Counted from the first letter of the stretch, positions 48,275 through 59,604 are shown. The stretch: 64,000 bases of DNA from an uncultured Sutterella sp. (GCA_905212345.1 CAJMEC010000001.1:1-64000), one strand, 5' to 3'. Notes: a model not told the origin generated them from the letters alone. Made by a program: numbers and translations.

Positions 48275-48916
48275 ATGATGTTTTTTTTAGATCAAAAAAA
48301 ATTACAAGAGGGGATTAGGGAATTGAATTTATCTGCTTCTGAAAATCAACTTCAGATGTTGGATAAATATTCTGAGCTTTTATTTAAATGGAATAAAACC
48401 TACAATTTAACTGCGATTACGGAAAAAGATGATGTTCTAACCCATCATATTCTTGATTCTTTATCAGTGGTAAATGTATTTAAAAACTACTTGGCTCAAA
48501 ATGGTACCATGCTCGATGTGGGTTCTGGTGGAGGATTGCCAGCTATTCCCATTGCAATTATGATGCCGAACTGTAATATTTCGATGGTAGAAACAGTTGG
48601 GAAAAAATCGGCATTTTTAAGACAAGTGACTTTGCATTTAAAACTGAATAATGTAAAGGTCTTCCATGAAAGAGTAGAAAATTTAAAGCATCCGCCTTTT
48701 GATGTGATTTCTTCTAGAGCATTTTCATCTTTAAGAAATTTCATCGCTCTTTCTAAACATTTATTAAAGAAAGATGGATATTGGTTAGCTTTAAAAGGTC
48801 ATAAGCCTGAGACTGAACTAAAAGAGATTGAAAATATGGTTTCTTTTATAGTACAGGACGTTAAAGTTCCATTTTTAGACGAAAATCGCAATATCGTTAT
48901 AATTAGGAATGAATAA
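48275..48916 (+). CDS. rsmG: 16S rRNA (guanine-527-N7)-methyltransferase RsmG
   Basis: Methylates G527 of 16S rRNA. Seen: YSELLFKWNKTYNLTAI (about 29-45), the HHILDSLSV block (about 55-63), the SAM motif MLDVGSGGGLPAIPIAI (about 75-91), and VISSRAFSSLRNFI. 213 aa from the ATG at 48275; TTG 48266 and GTG 48269 are in-frame alternatives directly after the mnmG stop. GGTGA lies just before the chosen start. Confidence 0.94.
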   Translation: MMFFLDQKKLQEGIRELNLSASENQLQMLDKYSELLFKWNKTYNLTAITEKDDVLTHHILDSLSVVNVFKNYLAQNGTMLDVGSGGGLPAIPIAIMMPNCNISMVETVGKKSAFLRQVTLHLKLNNVKVFHERVENLKHPPFDVISSRAFSSLRNFIALSKHLLKKDGYWLALKGHKPETELKEIENMVSFIVQDVKVPFLDENRNIVIIRNE

Positions 48917-49220
48917 ATCCATATGATTTAAATCTTTTATTTTTGTATATTGCATAAAAAATGTGCAAAACTTCAAATAAACCTTATATATCAAATAGAT
49001 ATAGAAAAATTTTAAACTAATTAACAAGTTTCATGTTGCCCAAATATTAGGCAAATAAGATATATATTTAAATAGATAGTTTTATTGATATGTTTCATGT
49101 GAAACGTTTGTGTTTTTTATAATTTATTTTTGAAATAACTTCCAAAAACGAGATTTTTTTTATTTGTTATGTAAGAATGCAACTTGATCTGACTTTTTGT
49201 CTATTGGAAAGAGGTTTGCG
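48917..49220. other. AT-rich intergenic region upstream of marC-parAB
   Basis: About 300 bases with no gene. It contains a parS site (49091-49106), a parS-like half site (GTTTCATG, about 49028) and long A/T tracts. The promoter for the marC-parA-parB run should lie here, but I see no clear -35/-10 pair. Confidence 0.6.
49091..49106. promoter_or_regulatory. parS site upstream of marC-parA-parB
   Basis: TGTTTCATGTGAAACG: 14 of 16 match the parS consensus. It lies 115 bases before the marC start, so ParB bound here could affect expression of its own operon. Confidence 0.8.
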
Positions 49221-49877
49221 GTGTTTGATCAAGTTATAAGCACTTTTTTATTTGCTTTCGCGTCATTTATCCCGGTCTTAAATCCTTTTGGTGGGGCTAT
49301 GTTCTTTTTAGCGCTCACGCCCAATATTGATGACGAAACGCGAAAAATGATGGTTAATCGAATAGTGTTTTATTCGATGATTATTATGTTAGTGAGCCTT
49401 TTTGCGGGTCATTTAATACTGAGTTTCTTTGGTATTTCAATGGGTGTTTTGCGAGTTGGAGGTGGGTTGGTTTTAATTTCTGCTGGTTGGAAGGCCTTAA
49501 ATGAAGCCACTCACGATGATACGGAAAGCACCTCTATTGAACCTCCTAAATCAAGAAAAAAATTACTTTCAATGGCTTTTTATCCCATTACTTTGCCTCT
49601 AACCATGGGGCCGGGGATGATTGCTGTATCAACGGCGATTGGTACAGGCATGATTGGTCATGGAACGGCGAATTTAGTCGGTTGTTTGTTAGCAACATTG
49701 GCTACTCTTTTAACAGTTTATGTTTGTTATAGATACTGCGATAGGGTAAGTCAGGCTGTGGGAGCAACCGGTGCGGACGCTTTGTCGAGAGTGTTTGCTT
49801 TTATTCTTCTGTGTATTGGTATTTCAATTCTCTGGCAAGGTTTTACCGAATTGTGGTTAGCCATGCCGAAAGCATAA
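49221..49877 (+). CDS. MarC family integral membrane protein
   Basis: Six-helix inner-membrane protein of the MarC family (UPF0056); function unknown. Family features: FIPVLNPFGGAMFFLALTP (about 14-32) and FYPITLPLTMGPGMIAVSTAIGTG (near 118-141), which are the two half-repeat signatures. 218 aa from the GTG at 49221, preceded by GGAAAGAGG; an in-frame TTG at 49197 is less likely. It sits 10 bases before parA, so it probably shares the partition transcript, which is unusual company for MarC. Confidence 0.85.
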   Translation: MFDQVISTFLFAFASFIPVLNPFGGAMFFLALTPNIDDETRKMMVNRIVFYSMIIMLVSLFAGHLILSFFGISMGVLRVGGGLVLISAGWKALNEATHDDTESTSIEPPKSRKKLLSMAFYPITLPLTMGPGMIAVSTAIGTGMIGHGTANLVGCLLATLATLLTVYVCYRYCDRVSQAVGATGADALSRVFAFILLCIGISILWQGFTELWLAMPKA

Positions 49878-49887
49878 GGGTCTATAA

Positions 49888-50679
49888 ATGGCTTTAACAT
49901 TCTGTGTAGCTAATCAGAAAGGGGGCGTAGGAAAAACAACTACAGCCGTCAATCTTTCTGCTGCTTTGGCTAAATTAAAACAAAAGGTCCTTTTAATTGA
50001 TTTGGATCCTCAAGGAAATGCAACTACCGGAAGTGGAGTGAGTAAGGATTCAATTACCGAGACCGTTTATCCGCTCCTATTTGGACAAGCAACTTTTGAG
50101 CAAGTTGTTGTTCATTCTGAAGAGGCCGGATATGATATTTTGCCAGCGAATCGAGAATTAGCCGGCGCTGAAGTCGAGCTGGTGCAATTGGAAGATCGGG
50201 ATGAAAGGCTAAAGAATATTCTTAAAGAACAGGATAAAAATTACGATTTTGTAATCATTGACTGTCCTCCTTCCTTGTCAATGCTAACAATTAATGCCTT
50301 GTGTTCAGCGCGAGGTGTAATTGTTCCTATGCAATGTGAGTATTTTGCAATGGAGGGGTTAACGGATTTAATCGGATCTGTCAGAAGAATTCAAGCGGCA
50401 AAAAATCCTGATTTGACCCTGATTGGCTTATTGCGGGTGATGTTTGATCCGCGAGTGACTTTGCAGCAGCAAGTCAGTGAGCAATTGAAGGAATATTTTG
50501 GTGACAAAGTATTTAAAACGGTTATACCGCGTAATGTTCGTTTAGCTGAGGCTCCGAGCTATGGTCTGCCCGGGGTTTTGTATGATAAATCCAGCAAGGG
50601 AGCTAAGGCTTATCAGGAATTTGGGGCCGAATTTTTAAAACGGATGAAAAAGTATAAAAAGCAAAGCAAGGAGAAATAG
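49888..50679 (+). CDS. parA: Chromosome partition ATPase ParA (Soj)
   Basis: Deviant Walker ATPase that drives origin segregation with ParB. KGGVGKTTTAVNLSAAL (about 11-27) holds the signature and catalytic lysines. VLLIDLDPQGNATTGSG (about 35-51) and VIIDCPPSLSMLTINAL (about 122-138) follow. 263 aa. The next gene, parB, starts one base after the stop. Confidence 0.97.
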   Translation: MALTFCVANQKGGVGKTTTAVNLSAALAKLKQKVLLIDLDPQGNATTGSGVSKDSITETVYPLLFGQATFEQVVVHSEEAGYDILPANRELAGAEVELVQLEDRDERLKNILKEQDKNYDFVIIDCPPSLSMLTINALCSARGVIVPMQCEYFAMEGLTDLIGSVRRIQAAKNPDLTLIGLLRVMFDPRVTLQQQVSEQLKEYFGDKVFKTVIPRNVRLAEAPSYGLPGVLYDKSSKGAKAYQEFGAEFLKRMKKYKKQSKEK

Positions 50680-50680
50680 A

Positions 50681-51568
50681 ATGGTTGTGAAAAAGAGAAG
50701 TGGTCTGGGCAAAGGGCTCGATGCTTTGCTTGGTAAGAAAGATGAGGTGGTGATTACCATTGCTGATGCCAAGGGTGATTCGGCAGGGGAATTGGAAATT
50801 GAAAAAATCCAACCAGGTGAATATCAGCCTCGTACAAAGATGGATAAAAATTCTTTGGAGGAACTTGCCCAATCCATTCGTGAACAAGGATTGATTTCTC
50901 CTATTTTGGTACGACCGATTGGTAAGAATCGTTACGAGATCATTGCCGGCGAACGGCGCTATCAGGCCTCAAAAATGGCCGGATTGAAAAAAGTCCCTGT
51001 TCTTATTCGAAAAATTTCTAACGAAAAAGCTTTAGCTTGGGCTCTCATTGAAAATATTCAAAGAGAAGATCTAAATCCCTTGGAAGAAGCGGCAGGCATT
51101 CAACGATTACTCGATGAATTCCATATGACTCATGAAACGGCTTCTCAGGCGATTGGAAGAAGTCGAACAGCGACCACCAACTTACTCAGACTATTAAACT
51201 TAGCCAAACCGGTTCAAGATCACTTGATGGCCAATGAGATATCCATGGGGCATGCGCGAGCTTTGCTCAGTCTAGAACCGGCTATGCAAGTAGCTATCGC
51301 TCAGGAAATTATTAAAAAGGGTTTATCTGTCAGGCAAGTTGAAACTCTTGTGGCCGATATGGCTCAGAGAAAACAAAAAAAAGGAAAAGAGACCAAAAAA
51401 GTTCGCAAGGATGCGGACACTCTTCGTTTGGAAGAGGATCTTTCTGATTACTTAGGCGCAACAGTGAAGATTCAATCGAATCAAAAGGGTAAGGGGAAAC
51501 TGATTATCGAATTCTCCAACCTAGATCAGTTTGACGGGATCATTTCTCATTTTGGAACGTTCGATTAA
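50681..51568 (+). CDS. parB: Chromosome partition protein ParB (Spo0J)
   Basis: CTP-dependent clamp that loads at parS. N-terminal KRSGLGKGLDALLG is the ParA-stimulating start. Box I PGEYQPRTKMD (about 45-55) and the CTP-binding GERRYQASKMAGL (about 90-102) are intact. The HTH for parS recognition is ETASQAIGRSRTATTNLLRLLNL (near 148-170). A dimerisation domain ends the protein. 295 aa. parS sites lie 1.6-4.3 kb upstream, with a possible further one in priA. Confidence 0.97.
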   Translation: MVVKKRSGLGKGLDALLGKKDEVVITIADAKGDSAGELEIEKIQPGEYQPRTKMDKNSLEELAQSIREQGLISPILVRPIGKNRYEIIAGERRYQASKMAGLKKVPVLIRKISNEKALAWALIENIQREDLNPLEEAAGIQRLLDEFHMTHETASQAIGRSRTATTNLLRLLNLAKPVQDHLMANEISMGHARALLSLEPAMQVAIAQEIIKKGLSVRQVETLVADMAQRKQKKGKETKKVRKDADTLRLEEDLSDYLGATVKIQSNQKGKGKLIIEFSNLDQFDGIISHFGTFD

Positions 51569-51598
51569 AACGTTCTGAAAAATGTCCGATAGGATTAA

Positions 51599-51637
51599 GG
51601 GTTTACACCGTTAAAACCTTGGTGTAAACCCTTGTTT
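51599..51637 (+). terminator. Terminator after parB
   Basis: Perfect 11-bp stem GGGTTTACACC / GGTGTAAACCC with an 11-base loop, followed by TTGTTT. The T-run doubles as the -35 region of the predicted atp promoter. Confidence 0.8.
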
Positions 51638-51660
51638 CTATAGGTTACCTATCGTATAAT
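51632..51660 (+). promoter_or_regulatory. Predicted promoter of the ATP synthase operon
   Basis: Perfect -10 TATAAT (51655-51660), 17-base spacer, weak -35 TTGTTT (51632-51637). It is 40 bases upstream of atpI and overlaps the tail of the parB terminator. Confidence 0.6.
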
Positions 51661-51700
51661 TCGCGCAGAATAATGGTTTGTAGGGTATCTACTGACTTTT

Positions 51701-52042
51701 ATGAAGAAAATAGTACTTCTGCAAATCGTTGCCACTATTGGAGTTGCTGTAGTTTCCGCTCTGCTCGGAGGGGAGAGTGCAGCTCTTTCGGCGTTCCTGG
51801 CGGGCTTGGCTTGTTTGGTGCCGAATGCGTTATTTGCGTTGAATTTGAGTGTCTTCGTTAAGTTAAGTCCTTCATATTCTCCGCTTTTCTTCTTTATTGG
51901 CGAGTTCGTTAAGATCATCGCAATTGTGCTGTTGTTATGCTTGATTGTGATGTTGTATGAGGACTTGATTTGGCCCGCAATGATCGCTTCGGTCATTGTG
52001 GTCTTAAATTGTTCCTTTTTGGGACTTCTAACCCGAGAATAA
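51701..52042 (+). CDS. atpI: ATP synthase subunit I
   Basis: Small membrane protein that helps assemble the c-ring. 113 aa, four hydrophobic segments (about 5-25, 28-47, 62-82, 90-110), and the AtpI-type run LSAFLAGLACLVPNALFALNL (about 30-50). Weakly conserved, identified mainly by place (directly before atpB) and hydrophobic pattern. The ATG is 40 bases after the predicted promoter. Confidence 0.88.
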   Translation: MKKIVLLQIVATIGVAVVSALLGGESAALSAFLAGLACLVPNALFALNLSVFVKLSPSYSPLFFFIGEFVKIIAIVLLLCLIVMLYEDLIWPAMIASVIVVLNCSFLGLLTRE

Positions 52043-52044
52043 AC

Positions 52045-52872
52045 ATGGCAGCTGAAGCTCTCACCGCTACCGAGTATATTACTCACCACCTTCATCACCT
52101 GTCGACCACCGAGCAGTCATCTATTATTGACTTCTCTGTGCTCAATATGGATACCATTGTTTTTTCCATTTTGATGATGGCTTGTGCGCTCTATTTGATG
52201 TACAAAGGAGCAAAGAAGGCTACATCTGGCGTGCCCGGTAAATGGCAATGTGCCGTTGAAATGCTCGTCGAATTTGTGAATGAACAAGCTAAATCCATTG
52301 TCCACGGCGATCGTACGTTTATCGCTCCGTTGGCACTGACGGTGTTTGTTTGGGTGGTTTTGATGAATGCTATCGACTTGATCCCGGTAGATTTACTGCC
52401 GACGATCGCTGGTTGGTTAGGTATTCATTATTTGCGTCCGCTGCCCACTGCCGACTTAAATGGTACGATGGGTATTTCTGTGGGCGTACTGTTCCTCATG
52501 ATTTATTACGGTATTAAGATCAAAGGTGTTGGCGGATTTAGCCGCGAACTTTTCGTTGCTCCGTTTGGTAACTATCCTTTGCTCTGGCCGTTTAACTTCG
52601 CATTGAATATCATCGAATATTTGGCCAAGTGCGTCTCTTTGGGCATGCGGTTGTTCGGTAATATGTATGCAGGGGAATTGTTGTTCTTCTTGATTGCACT
52701 GTTGGGTAGTCTTTGGGTCGGTTTTGACGGCCTGAGCATCTTCGGTGTATTCGGACACGCTGTGGCAGGGATCTGCTGGTGGCTCTTCCACGTGTTGATT
52801 GTTATCTTACAAGCCTTCATCATGATGATGTTGACCTTGGTTTACATCGGTCAAGCTCATGAAGGTCACTAA
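52045..52872 (+). CDS. atpB: ATP synthase Fo subunit a
   Basis: Stator subunit that forms the proton half-channels against the c-ring. The essential arginine is in CVSLGMRLFGNMYAGELL (about 196-213). VLMNAIDLIPVDLLP and the C-terminal FHVLIVILQAFIMMMLTLVYIG are conserved. 275 aa from the ATG at 52045; an upstream in-frame start at 51970 would overlap atpI and is not family-like. Two bases after the atpI stop. Confidence 0.96.
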   Translation: MAAEALTATEYITHHLHHLSTTEQSSIIDFSVLNMDTIVFSILMMACALYLMYKGAKKATSGVPGKWQCAVEMLVEFVNEQAKSIVHGDRTFIAPLALTVFVWVVLMNAIDLIPVDLLPTIAGWLGIHYLRPLPTADLNGTMGISVGVLFLMIYYGIKIKGVGGFSRELFVAPFGNYPLLWPFNFALNIIEYLAKCVSLGMRLFGNMYAGELLFFLIALLGSLWVGFDGLSIFGVFGHAVAGICWWLFHVLIVILQAFIMMMLTLVYIGQAHEGH

Positions 52873-52925
52873 CACTAGCTTTTAACTTAACTTTTTCTTT
52901 TTATTAACTTTTACTCCATTTTTAA

Positions 52926-53186
<261 letters not shown>

Positions 53187-53275
53187 TAAAAGCTTTTTAG
53201 TTTCTTTTATTAACGACGTCAGTGAGCACTCACAAAGTAGGTGGGCCTGCGAGCTGACTTAACGGGGTTCAAATA

Positions 53276-53746
53276 ATGAACATCAACGCTTCTCTGTTTG
53301 TACAGATGGCCGTGTTCTTCTTCGGTGCCTGGGTCACCATGAAGTACATTTGGCCGCCGCTTATTCGAGCAATCGAAGAACGGCAAAAGAAGATTGACGA
53401 AGGTTTGGCAGCTGCCGACAAAGGTGAAATGGCCTTAGCGGAAGCCCAAAAGGAAGGTCAAGCGATTAAGGCTGAAGCCCGTGCTCAAGCTTTGGCAATC
53501 ATGAATGACGGCGAAAAGCGTGGTCAGGCTATTGTTGAAGAAGCAAAAGCCCAAGCCCAAGTTGAGGCCGATCGTATCATCGAAGCTGCTAAGGCTGAAG
53601 TGGCTCAAGAAGCCGAACGTTTGCGCGAACAGTTGCGTGAAGAAGTCGCTCGCTTGGCTGTTGCCGGTGCCGAGCAAATTCTTCGTCGCGAAGTTGACAC
53701 TAAAGTTCATGCTCAAATGCTTGAACAATTGAAGGCTAAGCTTTAA
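53276..53746 (+). CDS. atpF: ATP synthase Fo subunit b
   Basis: Peripheral stalk subunit. One N-terminal membrane helix (about 6-26, ASLFVQMAVFFFGAWVTMKYI), then a long alanine/glutamate/glutamine-rich coiled coil to the end (QAQAQVEADRIIEAAKAE). 156 aa, the usual length. It is 89 bases after atpE and directly followed by atpH. Confidence 0.96.
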   Translation: MNINASLFVQMAVFFFGAWVTMKYIWPPLIRAIEERQKKIDEGLAAADKGEMALAEAQKEGQAIKAEARAQALAIMNDGEKRGQAIVEEAKAQAQVEADRIIEAAKAEVAQEAERLREQLREEVARLAVAGAEQILRREVDTKVHAQMLEQLKAKL

Positions 53747-53748
53747 TT

Positions 53749-54303
53749 ATGGCTGAACTTTCGACGATTGCCCGTCCCTATGCGCATGCAATGCTTTTGG
53801 CTTTGCAAGACGCCAATAAGGGACCCGAAGAAGCTGCCGATTTGGCTGCTGTTCTGGATGGTATTGCCCAAGTGGTGACCACACCCGAATTAGTTTCTGT
53901 GATCGGAGATCCTAAACTGAGTTCGGAACAAATCTACGATCTCATCATTGCCGGTCTCGGACAAACAAAATTGCCCGAAGAGGCCGCCAATCTTTTGAAG
54001 GTGGTCGTTGAGAACGGTCGCTTGGAAGCCGTGCCGGAAATCGCACGTCAATTCCGCGAACTTAAAAATCAATCCGAAGGCGTTGCAGACGCCTATATTG
54101 AATCCGCCATGCCTATGACGCAAGCGGAAGTTGATGACTTGGTTGCCGGTCTCGGGAAACGTTTTCCGGGCCTGAAGCTCACGCCGGTAGTCACGATCAA
54201 TGAAGCTTTGATCGGTGGTGTTCGCGTGCGCGTTGGCGACAGAGTTTTGGACGGATCGATTCAGACGCGACTTGCTCAAATGCAAGAGGCACTCACCGCA
54301 TAA
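53749..54303 (+). CDS. atpH: ATP synthase F1 subunit delta
   Basis: Links the peripheral stalk to the alpha3beta3 head. N-terminal helical domain begins ELSTIARPYAHAMLLAL (about 3-19); the C-terminal region carries the family stretch LIGGVRVRVGDRVLDGSIQTRLAQM (about 154-178). 184 aa. Two bases after atpF and 18 before atpA. Confidence 0.96.
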   Translation: MAELSTIARPYAHAMLLALQDANKGPEEAADLAAVLDGIAQVVTTPELVSVIGDPKLSSEQIYDLIIAGLGQTKLPEEAANLLKVVVENGRLEAVPEIARQFRELKNQSEGVADAYIESAMPMTQAEVDDLVAGLGKRFPGLKLTPVVTINEALIGGVRVRVGDRVLDGSIQTRLAQMQEALTA

Positions 54304-54321
54304 ATTTCGGAGCTGTAAGAC

Positions 54322-55863
54322 ATGCAACTCAATCCTAGTGAAATCAGCGATCTGCTGAAAAAGCGTATCGAAGGCCTTGGGGTCTCCGCTGATCTTCGCA
54401 CCCAAGGTACCGTGGTCTCTGTGACCGACGGTATTTGCCGTGTTCACGGTCTTTCTGACGTGATGCAAGGCGAAATGTTGGAATTTCCCAACAGCACGTA
54501 CGGTTTGGCTTTGAACCTTGAACGTGACTCTGTGGGTGCGGTTATTCTTGGTAGTTATGAGCACATTAGTGAAGGCGACATCGTTAAGACGACGGGCCGC
54601 ATTCTCTCTGTGCCTGTTGGTCCGAAGTTGATTGGCCGTGTGGTCAACGCTTTGGGTCAACCGATCGATGGCAAGGGCCCGATCGACACGGACGAATATG
54701 ACGTGGTCGAAAAAGTGGCTCCTGGTGTTATTGATCGTCAATCCGTTTCTCAACCGGTTCAAACCGGTTTGAAGTCCATCGACGCCATGGTGCCGATCGG
54801 TCGTGGTCAACGTGAGTTGATCATTGGTGACCGTCAAACGGGTAAGACCGCTGTGGCCCTGGACACGATTATTAACCAAAAAGGCAAAGATCTGATTTGC
54901 GTTTACGTCGCAATCGGTCAAAAGGCTTCCACCATTGCAAACGTTGTTCGTAAGTTGGAAGAACACGGCGCAATGGACTACACGATTGTTGTAGCTGCCT
55001 CTGCCTCTGAATCTGCTGCGTTGCAGTACATCGCCCCGTACGCTGGTGCCACGATGGGCGAATACTTCCGCGACCGCGGTCAAGATTCTTTGATCGTTTA
55101 TGACGACTTGACCAAGCAAGCTTGGGCATATCGCCAAATCTCCTTGCTGTTGCGTCGTCCGCCGGGACGTGAAGCCTATCCTGGTGACGTGTTCTACTTG
55201 CACAGCCGCTTGCTCGAACGTGCGGCTCGTGTGAATGCTGATTACGTGGAACGTTTCACCAAGGGTGCCGTCAAGGGTAAGACGGGTTCTATGACCGCTT
55301 TGCCGATCATTGAAACGCAAGCCGGTGACGTGACCGCTTTCGTGCCGACCAACGTGATTTCTATTACTGACGGTCAAATCTTCTTGGAAACCGACCTTTT
55401 CAACGCCGGTATCCGTCCTGCTATCAACCCGGGTATTTCTGTGTCCCGTGTGGGTGGTGCAGCTCAAACGAAGATTATTAAGAAGTTGGGCGGCGGCGTT
55501 CGCTTGGCTTTGGCTCAGTATCGTGAATTGGCTGCTTTTGCTCAGTTTGCCTCTGATTTGGACGAAGCAACTCGTAAGCAATTGGATCGCGGTAAGGTTG
55601 TGACCGAATTGATGAAGCAACCGCAATATCAACCGTTACAGGTTTGGGAAGAAGCTTTGGTGCTCTTCTGCGTTGAACAAGGCATTTATGATGATGTCGA
55701 CGCTAAGGATGCACTGCGCTTTGAAAAGGCTTGCCGTGAATTTGTGGTCAACCACCACGCTGATTTGGTTCAACGCATCGAAGAAAAGAAGGAATTGGTC
55801 GCTGAAGACAAAGAACTTCTTTTGGCTGCGGTGAATGAATTTAAGAAAAACGGCACCTACTAA
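54322..55863 (+). CDS. atpA: ATP synthase F1 subunit alpha
   Basis: Non-catalytic nucleotide-binding subunit of the F1 head. Starts [19 protein letters not shown]. Walker [14 protein letters not shown] (near 170-182), the region [24 protein letters not shown] and the arginine-finger block [19 protein letters not shown] are intact. 513 aa. Strong codon bias (TTG leucine, CGT arginine) leaves a long open frame on the opposite strand, which I treat as an artefact. Confidence 0.98.
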   Translation: MQLNPSEISDLLKKRIEGLGVSADLRTQGTVVSVTDGICRVHGLSDVMQGEMLEFPNSTYGLALNLERDSVGAVILGSYEHISEGDIVKTTGRILSVPVGPKLIGRVVNALGQPIDGKGPIDTDEYDVVEKVAPGVIDRQSVSQPVQTGLKSIDAMVPIGRGQRELIIGDRQTGKTAVALDTIINQKGKDLICVYVAIGQKASTIANVVRKLEEHGAMDYTIVVAASASESAALQYIAPYAGATMGEYFRDRGQDSLIVYDDLTKQAWAYRQISLLLRRPPGREAYPGDVFYLHSRLLERAARVNADYVERFTKGAVKGKTGSMTALPIIETQAGDVTAFVPTNVISITDGQIFLETDLFNAGIRPAINPGISVSRVGGAAQTKIIKKLGGGVRLALAQYRELAAFAQFASDLDEATRKQLDRGKVVTELMKQPQYQPLQVWEEALVLFCVEQGIYDDVDAKDALRFEKACREFVVNHHADLVQRIEEKKELVAEDKELLLAAVNEFKKNGTY

Positions 55864-55894
55864 TTGGAAGTCGATAAACACCTAAGGGGACCAC

Positions 55895-56779
55895 ATGCCT
55901 AGTACCAAGGAAATTCGCGCCAAGATCAAGAGCGTACAAAATACGCGCAAGATCACTAAGGCGATGGAAATGGTAGCGGCCTCGAAGATGCGCAAAGCGC
56001 AGGATCGCATGCATGCGGCTCGTCCTTACGGAGAAAGTATCCGTAATATCGTGGCTCATTTGGCCACAGCGACGACGAGCTACAAGCATCCTTTCTTGCG
56101 TCCGCATCCCACTACTGCTGCGAAAGTTGGTCTGATCATGGTGACGACGGACAAAGGTTTGGCCGGTGCTTTGAACACCAATATTCAACGTATGGTGCTC
56201 AATAAGATCAAGGATTGGAAGGCTGAAGGCGTAACCGTTGAGGGTACGGCTATCGGTAATAAGGGCCTTGGTTTTATGCAGCATGCTGGAGTGGATTTAC
56301 TCTCGCACGCTGTACAGTTGGGTGATCGTCCGCAATTGGAAAAATTGATTGGTGCGATCAATGTTCAACTTGAACAATACAGCGCCGGAAAGTTGGACAA
56401 GGTTTATCTTGCTTATTCACGTTTTGTGAATGCTATGAAGCAAGAGCCTGTCATTGAACAGCTTTTGCCCTTGTCGAGTGATCGACTTGAGATGATTGGC
56501 GAAAAACGTCGGGATTATTCGTGGGATTATCTCTACGAACCCAGTGACGCCACGGTTCTCGATGTGCTGTTAAAGCGCTACATCGAAGCTTTAATTTACC
56601 AAGCCGTTGCAGAAAACATGGCTTCCGAACAAAGTGCTCGTATGGTGGCTATGAAGGCCGCCAGCGATAACGCTAAGAAGCTTATCGGTGATCTGCAATT
56701 GGTTTATAACAAGACCCGTCAAGCGGCCATCACGAAGGAAATTACTGAAATCGTTGGTGGTGCTGCCGCCGTGTCTTAA
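55895..56779 (+). CDS. atpG: ATP synthase F1 subunit gamma
   Basis: Central rotor shaft. N-terminal coiled coil [33 protein letters not shown] (about 4-36) and the C-terminal helix [46 protein letters not shown] pair into the shaft. 294 aa. AGGGGAC lies upstream of the ATG. Confidence 0.97.
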   Translation: MPSTKEIRAKIKSVQNTRKITKAMEMVAASKMRKAQDRMHAARPYGESIRNIVAHLATATTSYKHPFLRPHPTTAAKVGLIMVTTDKGLAGALNTNIQRMVLNKIKDWKAEGVTVEGTAIGNKGLGFMQHAGVDLLSHAVQLGDRPQLEKLIGAINVQLEQYSAGKLDKVYLAYSRFVNAMKQEPVIEQLLPLSSDRLEMIGEKRRDYSWDYLYEPSDATVLDVLLKRYIEALIYQAVAENMASEQSARMVAMKAASDNAKKLIGDLQLVYNKTRQAAITKEITEIVGGAAAVS

Positions 56780-58195
<1,416 letters not shown>

Positions 58196-58260
58196 TCGGG
58201 TTCGGTGATCAGGTGAGGTTAATCTTCACCTGACGCTGAAACACGACTACGGAGCAACTT

Positions 58261-58680
58261 ATGTCTACGATTAAAGTTGACGTCGTTAGCGCCGAAGAGC
58301 AGATTTTCTCCGGTGACGCTGAGTTTGTCGCCCTTCCGGGCGAGGCTGGCGAATTGGGGATTCTGCCGCAACACGCACCGTTGATTTCTTTGATTAAACC
58401 GGGTTTTGTGCGCATCACAATGCCTGGCTCCAAAGAGGTCAAACAAGTGTTTGTTGCTGGTGGTGTAATCGAAGTGCAGCCTCAGCACGTCACAGTTCTG
58501 GCTGATACCGCTATTCGTTCCGAAGAAATGGATCGCGCCAAGACGGAAAAGGCTATGGCAGCTGCTCGCGAAGCGCGCAGCAAGGCTACGAGCGAAGCCG
58601 ATTTGGCCAAGCTCGATGCGCAACTGGCTTTCTTGGCTGCTCAAATGGCAGCTATCGAAAAGCTCAAACGCCATCACTAA
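58261..58680 (+). CDS. atpC: ATP synthase F1 subunit epsilon
   Basis: Regulatory and rotor subunit. N-terminal beta-sandwich with [40 protein letters not shown] (about 4-43), then the C-terminal two-helix inhibitory domain (about 88-139). 139 aa. Last gene of the operon, followed by a terminator. Confidence 0.96.
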   Translation: MSTIKVDVVSAEEQIFSGDAEFVALPGEAGELGILPQHAPLISLIKPGFVRITMPGSKEVKQVFVAGGVIEVQPQHVTVLADTAIRSEEMDRAKTEKAMAAAREARSKATSEADLAKLDAQLAFLAAQMAAIEKLKRHH

Positions 58681-58698
58681 GCGCAAAAGCGATGAAGA

Positions 58699-58732
58699 AG
58701 GGCAGATGTATGATGACATCTGTCCTTTTTTG
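58699..58732 (+). terminator. Terminator of the atp operon
   Basis: AGGGCAGATGT / ACATCTGTCCT stem (one G-T pair) with a 6-base loop and a run of six T, flanked by an outer GCAAAA/TTTTGC arm. 18 bases after the atpC stop. Confidence 0.82.
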
Positions 58733-58825
58733 TTTTGCGTCATAACCCTTTGAATTCAATCGGCGTAGGATAAACGTAAGAGGATGCCATTGGGTGTGTG
58801 TCCCTATGATTATTTGAGAGGAAGT

Positions 58826-59221
58826 ATGAAGGTTCTTGTTTGTACGGATGGCTCTGAATTAAGCGAAAAAGCGATTGAAGCTGCTGTAGGAGTGGCCTTA
58901 CCTTTAAAGGCTGAATTGATCGGAATGACAGCTGTTAAGGGGGAGGAACCTAAGGACGGTTTGGCCGGCGAGAGTGAAGAGGTTCAAAAGCGCTTGAGTG
59001 TGATTTATGAAGCGGCTAAAGCCGTTCAATTGCCGTGCCGTGTTATGGCTATTCATGGTGAAGCACCTTGGCAATGCATTATTAAGCTTGCTAAAGATGA
59101 AGACGTTGATTATGTGGTAATGGCCAGCCGCGGTATGGGTAGTATTGGCAGCCTATTTATCGGTAGTGAAACTCAAAAAACGCTTGCGCAAATTGACCGT
59201 CCGGTGCTTGTTGTCCGCTAA
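58826..59221 (+). CDS. Universal stress protein (UspA family)
   Basis: Small ATP-binding stress protein. MKVLVCTDGSELSEKAIEAAV (about 1-21) and the ATP-binding motif VMASRGMGSIGSLFIGSETQKTLAQIDRPVLVVR near the C-terminus (G-x2-G-x9-G-S/T pattern). 131 aa. The ATG at 58826 has GAGAGGAAG directly upstream; an earlier in-frame ATG at 58784 adds 14 non-conserved residues. Single-gene unit between two terminators. Confidence 0.93.
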   Translation: MKVLVCTDGSELSEKAIEAAVGVALPLKAELIGMTAVKGEEPKDGLAGESEEVQKRLSVIYEAAKAVQLPCRVMAIHGEAPWQCIIKLAKDEDVDYVVMASRGMGSIGSLFIGSETQKTLAQIDRPVLVVR

Positions 59222-59243
59222 ACCTGACGTTCTTCCTGTCTTA

Positions 59244-59278
59244 GCGTCTGTCTCCTTTAATAGGAGACGGGCGCTTTT
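59244..59278 (+). terminator. Terminator of the universal stress gene
   Basis: GCGTCTGTCTCC / GGAGACGGGCGC stem (two G-T pairs), 7-base loop, TTTT tail. Confidence 0.75.
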
Positions 59279-59301
59279 AACACTCATTTAAGCCCCGCTG
59301 A

Positions 59302-59604
59302 CTATAGTGCCCCAAAGATTTTGTTCAGGCATTCGAATTCCGTCATCTGTTTGATGAGGAAGCGTTTTTGCCGAGACGTTTCTCCGTTGACAATTGCTAT
59401 GGATGATTTGGAAACGGATAATGTTTTCGCTAAAAAAGCGATGAGTGCGCTGTTGGCTTTGCCGTCAACCGGTGGTGAAGCAATAGCAATTTTTAAACGT
59501 CCGCCGTGCTCTCCCACAATGGCCGATCGTTTGGCGCCAGGTTGAGCATGAACGTCGATAAGAACATCAGAATTTTTAACAATCAACCAAGAAGGCGGAG
59601 CCAT
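59302..59604 (-). CDS. DUF167/YggU family protein
   Basis: Small conserved protein of unknown function. Family pattern: [49 protein letters not shown] (about 14-62) and [11 protein letters not shown] (about 74-84). 100 aa. It is divergent from hemE with only 18 bases between the two starts, so at least one promoter must lie inside the other gene. Confidence 0.9.
   Translation of the reverse strand: MAPPSWLIVKNSDVLIDVHAQPGAKRSAIVGEHGGRLKIAIASPPVDGKANSALIAFLAKTLSVSKSSIAIVNGETSRQKRFLIKQMTEFECLNKIFGAL

Noticed and set aside
53890..55632. 580-codon open frame on the minus strand opposite atpH-atpA
   Set aside because: Antisense to two well-identified ATP synthase genes, rich in H, R, T and N with no domain pattern; explained by strong codon bias of the plus-strand genes.
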